DNA from: Microbacterium karelineae
Lineage (GTDB): Bacteria > Actinomycetota > Actinomycetes > Actinomycetales > Microbacteriaceae
Direction of reading: 5' to 3'
DNA length: 64,000 nt
Assembly: GCF_009745985.1 (NCBI RefSeq)
Contig: NZ_WFIX01000191.1
Span: forward strand, 248,001-312,000
Shown: positions 33,555 to 41,891 of the stretch, one piece after another
How the letters are laid out: every line of letters starts with the position of its first letter
Position numbering within the stretch: position 1 is the stretch's first letter
The notes under the pieces: model-generated
Told to the model about the DNA's origin: nothing
The model's input: the letters and a program-made list of their open reading frames with translations, nothing else
Database searches by the model: none
Made by a program: the position numbers and the translations under genes

Positions 33555-34268
33555 TCAGGCGGAGAGCCCGAGCGCGTCCATGCGCTCCGAGTGCGCCGAC
33601 ACGAGCGCCGTGAAGACGGGCTCGACCTTCTGCTCGTCCTCGATATCCAGGCGCGAGGGGCGCAGCGCGGCGCGGGCGACGAGCAGCGTGTCGCCGACGA
33701 GTCGGCGCGCCCACATCGACAGCAGACCGCGCATCTCGTCATCCGCGCCGATGGTCTCCGCCAGGATGTCCGCGATCTGCTGACGGTCGTGTCCCGCGCG
33801 CAGCACGCGCGCCGCGCGCCTGCCCGTCTCGCCATAGCTCGAGGCGAGCGCCAGATAGAAGTCGTCGAGCATGCCCGCCGTGATGTGCACCGAGAGCATC
33901 GTCTCGCGGGGCCTGGCCCCGATCGTCGCGCGGCGGAACCGATCGAGCGGCGCGCGGAAGGGCTCCATGAGATCGGTGGGATCCGCGCCGCGATCGCGGA
34001 TGAGCTCGACGATCCCGCGGTGCTTGGCCAGCGCGGCCCCCGCCGCGAGGGACAGCGCCTCCTTCTCGCCGAGGTCGGGCGTGCGTCGGATGAGCCGGGT
34101 CAGCGTCTCGAAGTACCCCAGCTGCAGGTAGGCGGCCTGCCCGAGGAACACCTCCACATCGGGCGCGAGCTCCGAGAAGTCGACGCGGACGGCGTCGCGG
34201 CGCTCGCCCCGGGAGCGCAGTCGCAGCATGCGCACGGGGCGGCGCCGCCGCCGGAACCAGTTCACCAC
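33555..34268 (-). CDS. ferritin-like fold protein
   Basis: A 237-residue, mainly helical protein of the ferritin-like group conserved in actinobacteria, related to tRNA-(MS2IO6A)-hydroxylase-like proteins. Pieces such as QLGYFETLTRLIRRTPDLGE, LAKHRGIVELIRDRG and YLALASSYGETGR fit the four-helix bundle. A full set of di-iron Glu/His ligands is not obvious, so metal binding is uncertain. The N-terminus is very basic (WFRRRRRPVRMLRLRSRGER). GTG 34268 is supported by TACGCT six bases upstream. It diverges from the DEAD-box gene. Confidence 0.78.
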   Translation of the reverse strand: MVNWFRRRRRPVRMLRLRSRGERRDAVRVDFSELAPDVEVFLGQAAYLQLGYFETLTRLIRRTPDLGEKEALSLAAGAALAKHRGIVELIRDRGADPTDLMEPFRAPLDRFRRATIGARPRETMLSVHITAGMLDDFYLALASSYGETGRRAARVLRAGHDRQQIADILAETIGADDEMRGLLSMWARRLVGDTLLVARAALRPSRLDIEDEQKVEPVFTALVSAHSERMDALGLSA

Positions 34269-34274
34269 GGCACC

Positions 34275-34280
34275 AGCGTA
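34275..34280 (-). promoter_or_regulatory. leaderless -10 element (TACGCT)
   Basis: TACGCT ends six bases before GTG 34268 of the ferritin-like gene and decides that start. Confidence 0.45.
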
Positions 34281-34435
34281 TCCGTCGATCAGGGCCAGGC
34301 GGGTACGCTGGTCGCAGCCCCGGCACAGGATCGGGGCCCCGCGCCTGTGGCAGATACGTGGAGGCGTGGACGTCACGAACGGCGGCAGCCGCGCCCCGAC
34401 GGGCGCCGCTCCCCCGAGACAGGCAGTTCTCAGAC

Positions 34436-35839
34436 ATGACATCGTTCTCCGATCTCTCGATCGACCAGGACATCGTCGACCAGCTCACCGCGAAGGGGAT
34501 CGCGGACGCGTTCCCGATCCAGGAGCAGACGATCCCCATCTCCCTCCCCGGCCAGGACGTCATCGGCCAGGCGAAGACGGGGACGGGCAAGACCTTCGGC
34601 TTCGGGATCCCCGTCGTCCAGCGACTCGGCCTCGACCCCGAGCCCGGTGTCAAGGCCCTCATCGTCGTGCCCACGCGCGAGCTCGCAACGCAGGTGTACG
34701 AGGACATGGACCTTCTCACCCAGGGTCGATCGACGAGCGTCGTCGCGATCTACGGCGGCAAGGCATACGAGGGACAGATCGAGCAGCTGAAGGCGGGCGC
34801 GCAGATCGTCGTCGGCACGCCCGGTCGCCTCATCGACCTGGCCGGCCAGGGTCTGCTCGACCTCTCGAACGCGACCGAGGTCGTGCTCGACGAGGCCGAC
34901 AAGATGCTCGACCTCGGCTTCCTCGCCGACATCGAGAAGATCTTCCAGAAGGTCGCGCAGAAGCGCCACACGCAGCTGTTCAGCGCGACCATGCCGGGGC
35001 CGATCGTGGCGCTCGCCCGGCGCTTCATGTCGAACCCGATCCATATCCGCGCCTCCGACCCCGATGAGGGGCTCACCCAGGCGAACATCCGCCACATCAT
35101 CTACCGCGCGCACCAGCTCGACAAGGACGAGATCATCGGCCGCATCCTGCAGGCAGAGGGCCGCGGGAAGAGCGTGATCTTCACGCGCACGAAGCGCGCG
35201 GCGCAGCGCCTCGTCGACGAGCTCGGCGATCGCGGCTTCTCCGTCGGCGGCGTGCACGGCGACATGGGCCAGGAGCAGCGCGAGCGGTCGATGGCGGCGT
35301 TCAAGGCCGGCAAGCGCGACGTCATGGTCGCGACAGACGTCGCCGCGCGCGGCATCGACGTCAACGACGTCACGCACGTCATCAACCACACGATCCCCGA
35401 CGACGAGAAGACCTACCTGCACCGCGCGGGACGGACGGGACGCGCCGGGCGCGAGGGCATCGCCGTCACGTTCGTCGACTGGGACGACCTGCACAAGTGG
35501 GCGCTCATCAACCGCGCGCTCGACTTCGGCCAGCCCGAGCCCATCGAGACGTACTCGACCAGCCCGCACCTGTTCGAGGAGCTGAACATCCCCGAGGGGA
35601 CGAAGGGCCGCATCGCGAAGGCGCCCGCGAAGAGGGACGCGCAGAAGTCGGCCGGCGGCGACCGTCCCCGTCGCCGCCGCTCCTCCGAGGGCGGCCAGGC
35701 GGATGGCGCCACCGAGAAGCAGGCCGGAGAGGGCACCCACGACGGGACCGGCAAGGAGCACCACGACGGCAAGCCCGCCGCGGCGCGCCGCCGTCGCCGC
35801 CGGCGCCGCACCTCCGGTCAGGCGCAGCAGGGCGCCTGA
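34436..35839 (+). CDS. DEAD-box RNA helicase
   Basis: An ATP-dependent RNA helicase of the RhlE/DeaD type, 467 residues. Visible elements are the Q motif FPIQEQTIP (26-34), motif I AKTGTGKT (46-53), DEAD (152-155), SAT (183-185) and HRAGRTGRAG (motif VI). The C-terminal tail (about 400-467) is Lys/Arg-rich and ends in runs of Arg, probably for RNA binding. The ATG at 34436 gives the standard N-terminus; an in-frame ATG 78 bases upstream adds a Pro/Arg-rich extension that looks untranslated. The leader between the divergent genes is about 120 bases. A strong hairpin follows. Confidence 0.94.
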   Translation: MTSFSDLSIDQDIVDQLTAKGIADAFPIQEQTIPISLPGQDVIGQAKTGTGKTFGFGIPVVQRLGLDPEPGVKALIVVPTRELATQVYEDMDLLTQGRSTSVVAIYGGKAYEGQIEQLKAGAQIVVGTPGRLIDLAGQGLLDLSNATEVVLDEADKMLDLGFLADIEKIFQKVAQKRHTQLFSATMPGPIVALARRFMSNPIHIRASDPDEGLTQANIRHIIYRAHQLDKDEIIGRILQAEGRGKSVIFTRTKRAAQRLVDELGDRGFSVGGVHGDMGQEQRERSMAAFKAGKRDVMVATDVAARGIDVNDVTHVINHTIPDDEKTYLHRAGRTGRAGREGIAVTFVDWDDLHKWALINRALDFGQPEPIETYSTSPHLFEELNIPEGTKGRIAKAPAKRDAQKSAGGDRPRRRRSSEGGQADGATEKQAGEGTHDGTGKEHHDGKPAAARRRRRRRRTSGQAQQGA

Positions 35840-35845
35840 GCGTTC

Positions 35846-35879
35846 GAGGGGGCGGTCGCCGAGCAGCGGCCGCCCCCTC
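35846..35879. terminator. bidirectional terminator between helicase and PHP genes
   Basis: GAGGGGGCGG (35846-35855) pairs with CCGCCCCCTC (35870-35879). It lies six bases past the helicase stop and five bases from the stop of the convergent PHP gene. Confidence 0.7.
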
Positions 35880-35883
35880 GCCG

Positions 35884-36735
35884 TCAGAGCATCGGCTCCG
35901 AGCCCGTGCCGGCGCTCAGGATCCGGGCGACCATCGCCGGATCCGTCGTGTTCTCGCCGAGCGCGTTCGGCTTGCCCGCGCCGTGGTAGTCGCTGGATCC
36001 CGTCACGATGAGGCCGTGCGCCTCCGCGATCTCACGGAGGTGCGCCGTCCCCGCCGCCGTGTTCTCGCGGTGCCCGAGCTCGAAGCCCGCGAGACCCACG
36101 TCGATCAGCGCCCGGATCGCGGAGTCCGGCAGCATCCCCCTGCCGGCGGGGTGCGCGATGATCGCGACGCCGCCCGCCGCGACGATCGCGCGGACGAGGT
36201 CGATCGGGTCCGGCGCGAAGTGGCCGACGTAGTACGCTCCCGCCGGGTGGAGCGGGCCGCGGAAGGCCTCATCGCGATCCGCCACGAGCCCCGCCGCGAC
36301 GAGCGCGTCGGCGATGTGCGGGCGCCCGATCGTCGCGTCGCCTGAGCGCTGCGCGAGGACGTCGCCCCAGGTGACGGGGAAGTCACGGGAGAGATTCGCC
36401 ACGAGCCGCTCGGCCCGGCCGAGTCGATCGTCGCGCACGCGGCGCATGAGCGAGGCCAGCGACGCGTCCGTCGGGTCGAACAGGTAGCCGAGCACGTGCA
36501 CGCCGCGCCCCCGCTGCTTCGCCGAGAATTCGGCGCCCGGCACGAGCCCCATGCCCGTCGCGCGCGCGGCGGTGGCCGCCTCCTCCCATCCGCCGACCGT
36601 GTCGTGATCGGTCAGGGCGATGAGTCCCAGGCCGGCCGCTCTGGCCTGCCGGACGACCTCTCGCGGCGCCTCGGTCCCGTCGGAGCACGTGGAATGCACG
36701 TGGAGATCGGCGGGTGATGGAAGAGGCGCTGGCAC
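35884..36735 (-). CDS. PHP-domain phosphoesterase
   Basis: A 283-residue metal-dependent phosphoesterase of the TrpH/YciV group, whose characterised members act on nucleoside 3',5'-bisphosphates or RNA 5' ends. The metal ligands appear in the expected order: DLHVHSTCSDG, ALTDHDTVGGW, GAEFSA, HPAGRG and SSDYHGAGK. The GTG start is fixed by TAGGAT six bases upstream. It is convergent with the DEAD-box helicase and divergent from the EEP-family gene. The substrate is not known here. Confidence 0.88.
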   Translation of the reverse strand: MPAPLPSPADLHVHSTCSDGTEAPREVVRQARAAGLGLIALTDHDTVGGWEEAATAARATGMGLVPGAEFSAKQRGRGVHVLGYLFDPTDASLASLMRRVRDDRLGRAERLVANLSRDFPVTWGDVLAQRSGDATIGRPHIADALVAAGLVADRDEAFRGPLHPAGAYYVGHFAPDPIDLVRAIVAAGGVAIIAHPAGRGMLPDSAIRALIDVGLAGFELGHRENTAAGTAHLREIAEAHGLIVTGSSDYHGAGKPNALGENTTDPAMVARILSAGTGSEPML

Positions 36736-36741
36736 GAGAGG

Positions 36742-36747
36742 ATCCTA
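36742..36747 (-). promoter_or_regulatory. leaderless -10 element (TAGGAT)
   Basis: TAGGAT ends six bases before the GTG of the PHP-domain gene. Confidence 0.5.
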
Positions 36748-36827
36748 CGCGCCGGGGGTGCGGCGCGTCGGCGCGCGGGCCCAGCCTCCGCACGCCGTCG
36801 ACTGCGGATATTCCCAGGACCTCTGCG

Positions 36828-36833
36828 TAGGCT
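36828..36833 (+). promoter_or_regulatory. leaderless -10 element (TAGGCT)
   Basis: TAGGCT ends six bases before the GTG of the EEP-family gene. Confidence 0.5.
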
Positions 36834-36839
36834 CGCCCC

Positions 36840-37859
36840 GTGCTGCGCTCGCTGGGTGTCCTCATCACCGTGCTCTTCGCGTGCGCCGCCGCCATCGTGA
36901 CGTGGCCCCAGTTCTTCCGCCTCGAGAAGACCCTCCCGTTCGCGCACGTCGCGGCGCTGCGCGGATCCGTCGTCGCCGTCTTCGCGGTACTCGCCGTCGT
37001 GTTCCTCCTGTTCGCCGCATCGCGCCGCCTCCGCGGATTCGCGCTGTCGATGGCGATCGTCAGCGTGCTCGCGGCGATCTGCGGCGGCGTCCTGCTCGGC
37101 CTGCGCGGCTACGGCGCGGCCTCGCTCCCCGACAAGGAGGAGACGAGCGTGCGCGTCATGACGTGGAACACCGCGGGCAACGCCACGGGCGCCGAGACGA
37201 TCGCGCAGACGGCCGTCGCGATGGAGGCCGACATCGTCGCGCTCCCCGAGACCGCCGAGGGCGTCGGCGAGGAGGTCGCCGTGCTGATGCGCGAGCTCGG
37301 CCACCCGATGTGGGTGCACACCGAGGCCTACAACGAAGAGGTCGAGTACGGCCCCCAGGCGTGGCAGACCACGCTGCTCATCTCGCCGCATCTCGGCGAC
37401 TACGCCGTCATCGAGGCGTCGAGCGACGGCACGACCATGCTGCCATCCGCCGTCGCGATGCCCGTCGACGGCTCCGGTCCCATCGTCGTCGCCGCGCACG
37501 CCGTCGCCCCGCAGCCCCAGTACATGGACGCGTGGCGCAGCGATCTGCGCTGGCTCGCCGATCAGTGCGTCGAGGGCGACGTCATCATGCTCGGCGACTT
37601 CAACGCGACGATCGACAACATGGCCGCGCTGGGCGAGAACGACAACGACATGGGCTGGTGCCGCGACGCGGCGACGCAGACCGGCAACGGCGCGGCGGGC
37701 ACGTGGCCCACCTTCCTCCCCACGATCCTCGGATCCCCCATCGATCACGTGCTGACCTCGGCGTCATGGGAGGCGACGGGATCGGTCGTGCTGACGAACG
37801 TCGACGATGCGGGAAGCGACCATCGCCCGCTCGTCGTGCAGCTCGAACCGGCGAGCTGA
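36840..37859 (+). CDS. membrane-anchored endonuclease/exonuclease/phosphatase family protein
   Basis: A 339-residue protein with three membrane segments in the first 95 residues and an extracytoplasmic DNase I-like (EEP) domain after them. Conserved pieces are VMTWNTAG, IVALPET (usually LQE), MLGDFNAT, DHVLTS and GSDHRPLVVQL. Actinobacterial proteins of this layout are usually annotated as endonuclease/exonuclease/phosphatase family proteins; the substrate could be a nucleic acid, a lipid or a phosphoester. It starts at a leaderless GTG and is followed by pepP on the same strand. Confidence 0.88.
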   Translation: MLRSLGVLITVLFACAAAIVTWPQFFRLEKTLPFAHVAALRGSVVAVFAVLAVVFLLFAASRRLRGFALSMAIVSVLAAICGGVLLGLRGYGAASLPDKEETSVRVMTWNTAGNATGAETIAQTAVAMEADIVALPETAEGVGEEVAVLMRELGHPMWVHTEAYNEEVEYGPQAWQTTLLISPHLGDYAVIEASSDGTTMLPSAVAMPVDGSGPIVVAAHAVAPQPQYMDAWRSDLRWLADQCVEGDVIMLGDFNATIDNMAALGENDNDMGWCRDAATQTGNGAAGTWPTFLPTILGSPIDHVLTSASWEATGSVVLTNVDDAGSDHRPLVVQLEPAS

Positions 37860-37899
37860 CCTCGGCGACTCCCACCGCGCACGGTGAGACACTGGGAGC

Positions 37900-39309
37900 A
37901 TGACTTCCACGGGCGATACAACCGACCAGAGCACGGCGACGACGGACTCGAACACGAACCGCCGCCAGCCGTTCCCCCAGGGCTTCCTCGACACGATCTC
38001 CACCGGATGGGCCGACCGCCCGGAGACGCTTCCCGCGCCGCGCGACGTCGCGCCGTACGCGGCCCGCCGCCGGGAGCTCCTCAGCGCGCAGTTCACGGGC
38101 CGGCGGCTCGTCATCCCCGCGGGCGAGTTCAGGCAGCGCAGCAACGACACCGACTACCCGTTCCGTGCGCACTCCGCGTTCGCGCACCTGACCGGCTGGG
38201 GCGCCGACGCCGTGGCCGACTCGGTGCTCGTGTTCGAGCCGTCCGGCGATGGGCACGACGTGACGCTCTATGTGCGCGACCGCGCGACGCGCGAGTCGGC
38301 CGAGTTCTACCGCGACGCCGCGATCGGCGAGTTCTGGGTCGGGCCCCGGCCCTCCCTCGCGGCGGTCGCCGCCGATCTCGGGATCGCGACCGACGACCTC
38401 GCGAACCACCGCCCCGGATCCGACGACCTCGTCGTCGACGAGCACGACGGGCTCACGAGCGCCGTCGCCGAGCTGCGCCTCGTCAAGGACGAGTACGAGA
38501 TCGCCCAGATGCGCCTCGCGGTCGAGACCACGGCGCGCGGCTTCGACGACATCGTGCGCGAGCTGCCGCGGGTGATCGAGCACCCGCGCGGCGAACGGGT
38601 CGTGGAGGGCGTGTTCCACCTGCGCGCGCGCAGCGACGGCAACTGGGAGGGCTACGACACGATCGCCGCGTCCGGCCCCCACGCGTGCTACCTCCACTGG
38701 ACGCGCAACGACGGCGGGGTCCTCCCCGGCGACCTCATCCTCATCGACGCGGGGGTCGAGGTCGACACGCTCTACACGGCCGACATCACGCGCACCCTGC
38801 CGGTGAGCGGAACGTTCACCCCGATCCAGCGGAAGATCTACGAGACGGTGCGCGAGGCGGCCGATGCGGCGTTCGCGGCCGCGCGCCCCGGCATGAGGTT
38901 CCGCGAGCTGCACAACACGGCGATGCGGGTCATCGCGCAGCGCACCGCCGAATGGGGCCTGCTCCCCGTGACCGCCGAGGAGGCCCTCGACGCCGATCGG
39001 GGCGGCCAGCAGCGGCGCTACATGGTGCACGGCACGAGCCACCACCTCGGCCTCGACGTGCACGACTGCGCCCAGGCGCGCCGCGAGATGTACTACGAGG
39101 GCGAGATCACGCCCGGCATGGTGTTCACGATCGAGCCGGGCCTCTACTTCCAGATCGACGACGAGACCGTTCCGCCGGAGTACCGCGGCATCGGCGTGCG
39201 CATCGAGGACGACATCCTCATGACCGAGGACGGGCCCGTCAACCTCTCCGGCGACATGCCCCGCACGGCCGACGAGATCGAAGCGTGGATCGCTCAGTCG
39301 CGCGGCTGA
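37900..39309 (+). CDS. pepP: Xaa-Pro aminopeptidase (aminopeptidase P, M24B)
   Basis: Removes N-terminal residues that precede proline. The 469-residue protein has an N-terminal AMP_N domain (about 30-190) and a pita-bread catalytic domain. The dinuclear metal ligands are visible in LIDAGVEVDTLYTADITRT (two Asp), HGTSHHLGLDVHD (His), FTIEPGLYF (Glu) and GVRIEDD (Glu). The ATG is preceded by GGGAGC and by GACACT at the leaderless -10 distance. It is cytoplasmic. The last 16 bases overlap the convergent stress-protein gene. Confidence 0.94.
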   Translation: MTSTGDTTDQSTATTDSNTNRRQPFPQGFLDTISTGWADRPETLPAPRDVAPYAARRRELLSAQFTGRRLVIPAGEFRQRSNDTDYPFRAHSAFAHLTGWGADAVADSVLVFEPSGDGHDVTLYVRDRATRESAEFYRDAAIGEFWVGPRPSLAAVAADLGIATDDLANHRPGSDDLVVDEHDGLTSAVAELRLVKDEYEIAQMRLAVETTARGFDDIVRELPRVIEHPRGERVVEGVFHLRARSDGNWEGYDTIAASGPHACYLHWTRNDGGVLPGDLILIDAGVEVDTLYTADITRTLPVSGTFTPIQRKIYETVREAADAAFAAARPGMRFRELHNTAMRVIAQRTAEWGLLPVTAEEALDADRGGQQRRYMVHGTSHHLGLDVHDCAQARREMYYEGEITPGMVFTIEPGLYFQIDDETVPPEYRGIGVRIEDDILMTEDGPVNLSGDMPRTADEIEAWIAQSRG

Positions 39310-39971
39310 GACGACTCGCGCGGCTCGTCGGGCCCGGCGGATCCATCGGGATCCGCCGGGCCCGCTCCCGTCTCCGGGGTCGCGGGCGCCTGCGGCTCCG
39401 ACGGCGCGGCCGGCTCCGCGGGCGCGGCCTGGCGGGGCGCATCCGTCACGCGGATCCCGTACCGGGGCGGCTCGTTCGACGGCGGCGCGACCACCTGCGT
39501 GCGCGGCTTCGTCGTGCCGAGCAGGCGGCGCGCCTCGGTCACGTGCTCGCGCGAGACCGCGACCTCGTAGTGATCGGCCGAGACCGTCATGACGCTCGCG
39601 AAGTCGCGGCGGCGGCGCACGATCGAATAGGTGAGGATCCGGAACAGCATTCCGAAGCCCACGCCGATCAGCAGGATCCCGCCGATCATCGCCATGTCGA
39701 GCTGCGGCATCCAGATGATGGTGAACGCGGCGAAGAGCAGACCGATCATGACGCCGTTGAGCGCCCCCTGCCACGCGGCGCGCGCCCAGCCGAGGCGGCC
39801 CGTGACCTTCTCGATCGACCGCAGCGCGCTGCCGACGATCGCGATGTCGCGAGCGGGGATGTTCTGCTCGATCAGCTTCGACACCGCCTTCTGCGCGCCC
39901 TCGTACTTCGCGTAGGTCGCGACGGTCTCGCCGACCTCGGGCACCGGTGCGGCGGCGTTCAACATGCTCAT
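39294..39971 (-). CDS. general stress protein family membrane protein
   Basis: A 225-residue protein. Residues about 15-70 (VATYAKYEGAQKAVSKLIEQ, then RDIAIVGSALRSIEKVTGRL) match the general-stress-protein 17M-like domain (PF11181). Two membrane segments (GALNGVMIGLLFAAFTIIW and MAMIGGILLIGVGFGMLF) and a Pro/Ala-rich cytoplasmic tail of 60 residues follow. It starts at ATG 39971 with a second Met two codons later. In mycobacteria a similar protein also neighbours the MgtE-N/CBS gene, with which this one diverges. Confidence 0.85.
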   Translation of the reverse strand: MSMLNAAAPVPEVGETVATYAKYEGAQKAVSKLIEQNIPARDIAIVGSALRSIEKVTGRLGWARAAWQGALNGVMIGLLFAAFTIIWMPQLDMAMIGGILLIGVGFGMLFRILTYSIVRRRRDFASVMTVSADHYEVAVSREHVTEARRLLGTTKPRTQVVAPPSNEPPRYGIRVTDAPRQAAPAEPAAPSEPQAPATPETGAGPADPDGSAGPDEPRESSQPRD

Positions 39972-40076
39972 GGCCCGATTGTCCCACGCGAGGGACGACG
40001 CTCCCCATGCGCCGGCTATGCACGGCCTGTGAGAGCGGATCCGTCCGTCGCTCGTCTCGCCCCGGGCTCGCGCGAC

Positions 40077-40082
40077 TACGCT
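40077..40082 (+). promoter_or_regulatory. leaderless -10 element (TACGCT)
   Basis: TACGCT ends six bases before the GTG of the MgtE-N/CBS gene. Confidence 0.5.
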
Positions 40083-40088
40083 GGTGAC

Positions 40089-41372
40089 GTGAGCACGCAG
40101 AGGGTCTTCGTCGGACGTCTGGCCGGATGCCCCGTCTTCGATCCGGCGGGCGACCGGCTCGGCAAGGTGCGCGATGTCGTCATCGTGTACCGGAGCTCCG
40201 GCGCGCCCCGCGTCATCGGCCTCGTGCTCGAGATCCCGGGGCGACGCCAGGTGTTCGTCTCGATCGGCCGCGTGACGTCGATCGCCCAGGGCCAGGTCAT
40301 CACGACCGGCCTCATCAACGTGCGCCGCTTCCAGCCGCGCGCCGACGAGCGCCGCATCATCGCCGAGATCATCGGCCGCCGCGTCGACATGCGCGACGGA
40401 TCGGGTCAGGCGACGATCGAAGACGTCGGCATCGAGCCGAATCGCCTCGGCGAGTGGGCGATCGGACAGCTGTTCCTCCGCCGCCCACGCACCGGCGGCT
40501 CCCCGTTCTCCAAGGGGCCGACGACGTTCGCGAGCTGGTCGCAGGTGCGCGAGCAGAAGGCGCCAGGCGAGGCCCAATCGGCCGAGCAGCTCGCGCAGAC
40601 CTACGCCGAGCTGCGCCCGGCGGACCTCGCGAACACCCTCCTCGACCTTCCCGACGAGCGGCGGATCGAGGTCGTCGCCGAGCTGAGCGACGAGCGCCTC
40701 GCCGACGCCCTCGAGGAGATGCCGGAGGAGGAGCAGGTGCAGATCCTCGAGGCCATCGGCGACGAGCGCGCCGCCGACGTCCTCGACGCGATGGATCCCG
40801 ATGACGCGGCGGACGTGCTCGCGGAGCTCGGCGACGAGCGCAGCGAGGAGCTCCTGCAGATGATGGAGCCGGAGGAGGCCGACGATGTCCGCCTCATCCT
40901 GCGATACGGCGCCGACACCGCCGGTGGGCTCATGACGACCGAGCCGATCATCCTCCCCGCCGACGCGACGATCGCGGAGGCGCTCGCTCTCATCCGCCGT
41001 CACGAGCTGCACCCGGCCCTCGCGGCGAGCGTGTTCGTCACGCTGCCGCCGTACGAGACCCCGACCGGTCGGTACCTCGGCGCCGTGCACTTCCAGCGCA
41101 TGCTGCGCTATCCCCCTCACGAGCGGATCGGCGCGATCCTGGACGACTCGATCGACCCCGTCCTCGGCGAGGCGCCCGGCGCCGAGGTCGCGCGGCGGCT
41201 CGCGAGCTACGACCTCGTCTCGATGCCGGTCGTCGACTCCGCTCACCACCTCCTCGGCGTCGTCACGGTCGACGACATCCTCGACTCGCTGCTGCCCGAC
41301 GACTGGCGCTCGCATGACGAGGACGAGCCCATCGCGACCATGACCGGCACGATCCGGACGGTGGGCGGCTGA
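40089..41372 (+). CDS. MgtE intracellular-domain / CBS protein without transporter domain
   Basis: A 427-residue protein. The N-terminal part (about 1-95) resembles a PRC-barrel-like domain (DPAGDRLGKVRDVVIVY). An MgtE N domain of repeated helices follows (about 170-275; ELSDERLADALEEMPEEEQ, DVLAELGDERSEELLQMM), then a CBS pair (about 280-410; MTTEPIILPADATIAEAL, VVDSAHHLLGVVTVDDIL). The five-helix MgtE channel is absent, so this is a cytoplasmic sensor or regulator, perhaps of Mg2+ or adenosine nucleotides (inferred). Its stop overlaps the ATG of the DUF1003 gene by one base. Confidence 0.88.
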   Translation: MSTQRVFVGRLAGCPVFDPAGDRLGKVRDVVIVYRSSGAPRVIGLVLEIPGRRQVFVSIGRVTSIAQGQVITTGLINVRRFQPRADERRIIAEIIGRRVDMRDGSGQATIEDVGIEPNRLGEWAIGQLFLRRPRTGGSPFSKGPTTFASWSQVREQKAPGEAQSAEQLAQTYAELRPADLANTLLDLPDERRIEVVAELSDERLADALEEMPEEEQVQILEAIGDERAADVLDAMDPDDAADVLAELGDERSEELLQMMEPEEADDVRLILRYGADTAGGLMTTEPIILPADATIAEALALIRRHELHPALAASVFVTLPPYETPTGRYLGAVHFQRMLRYPPHERIGAILDDSIDPVLGEAPGAEVARRLASYDLVSMPVVDSAHHLLGVVTVDDILDSLLPDDWRSHDEDEPIATMTGTIRTVGG

Positions 41373-41890
41373 TGGCGCGTTCGACGGGTCGCGGCTTCCT
41401 CCGGGGCCGTCGGCCGAGCCTCGGCGAAGAGAGCCCGGCCGCCAGCGATCGGTTCGGCCGCGCGACCGAATGGATCGCGCGCGCGATGGGCACGCCCTGG
41501 TTCCTCGTGATCCTCACGCTGTTCTGCCTCGCGTGGATGGCGTGGAACACGATCGCCCCCGAGGCGTGGCGATTCGACTCGGCGGCGATCGGATTCACGG
41601 CCCTCACGCTGATCCTGTCGCTGCAGGCGTCGTACGCGGCGCCCCTCATCCTGCTCGCGCAGAACCGCCAGGACGACCGCGATCGAGTGCAGCTGGAGAA
41701 CGACCGCCAGCGCGCCGAGCGCAACCTCGCCGACACGGAGTACCTGGCGCGCGAGATCGTCTCGCTGCGCCTCACCCTCGAGTCGCTCGAGAAGAGCGCC
41801 CTCTCACGGGAGGCGCTGCGCGACGAGCTGGCGCGCGCGCTGCGGGACCTCGACGGCGACGACGACCCCGCCCGATCGGAGACCCGCTGA
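41372..41890 (+). CDS. DUF1003 membrane protein
   Basis: A 172-residue protein with the DUF1003 pattern: a cytoplasmic N-terminus, two membrane segments (WFLVILTLFCLAWMAWN and FTALTLILSLQASYAAPLIL), the conserved LAQNRQDDRDRVQLENDRQ, and a C-terminal coiled coil (about 105-165). Its ATG overlaps the stop of the MgtE-N/CBS gene (TGATG), so translation is coupled and the two products likely act together at the membrane. It is followed after one base by mrp. Confidence 0.9.
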   Translation: MARSTGRGFLRGRRPSLGEESPAASDRFGRATEWIARAMGTPWFLVILTLFCLAWMAWNTIAPEAWRFDSAAIGFTALTLILSLQASYAAPLILLAQNRQDDRDRVQLENDRQRAERNLADTEYLAREIVSLRLTLESLEKSALSREALRDELARALRDLDGDDDPARSETR

Positions 41891-41891
41891 G

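Noticed and set aside
37884-41372. 1162-codon plus-strand open frame spanning several genes
   Set aside because: Only its last 427 codons, from GTG 40089, encode a recognisable protein; the rest runs out of frame through pepP and antisense to the stress protein.
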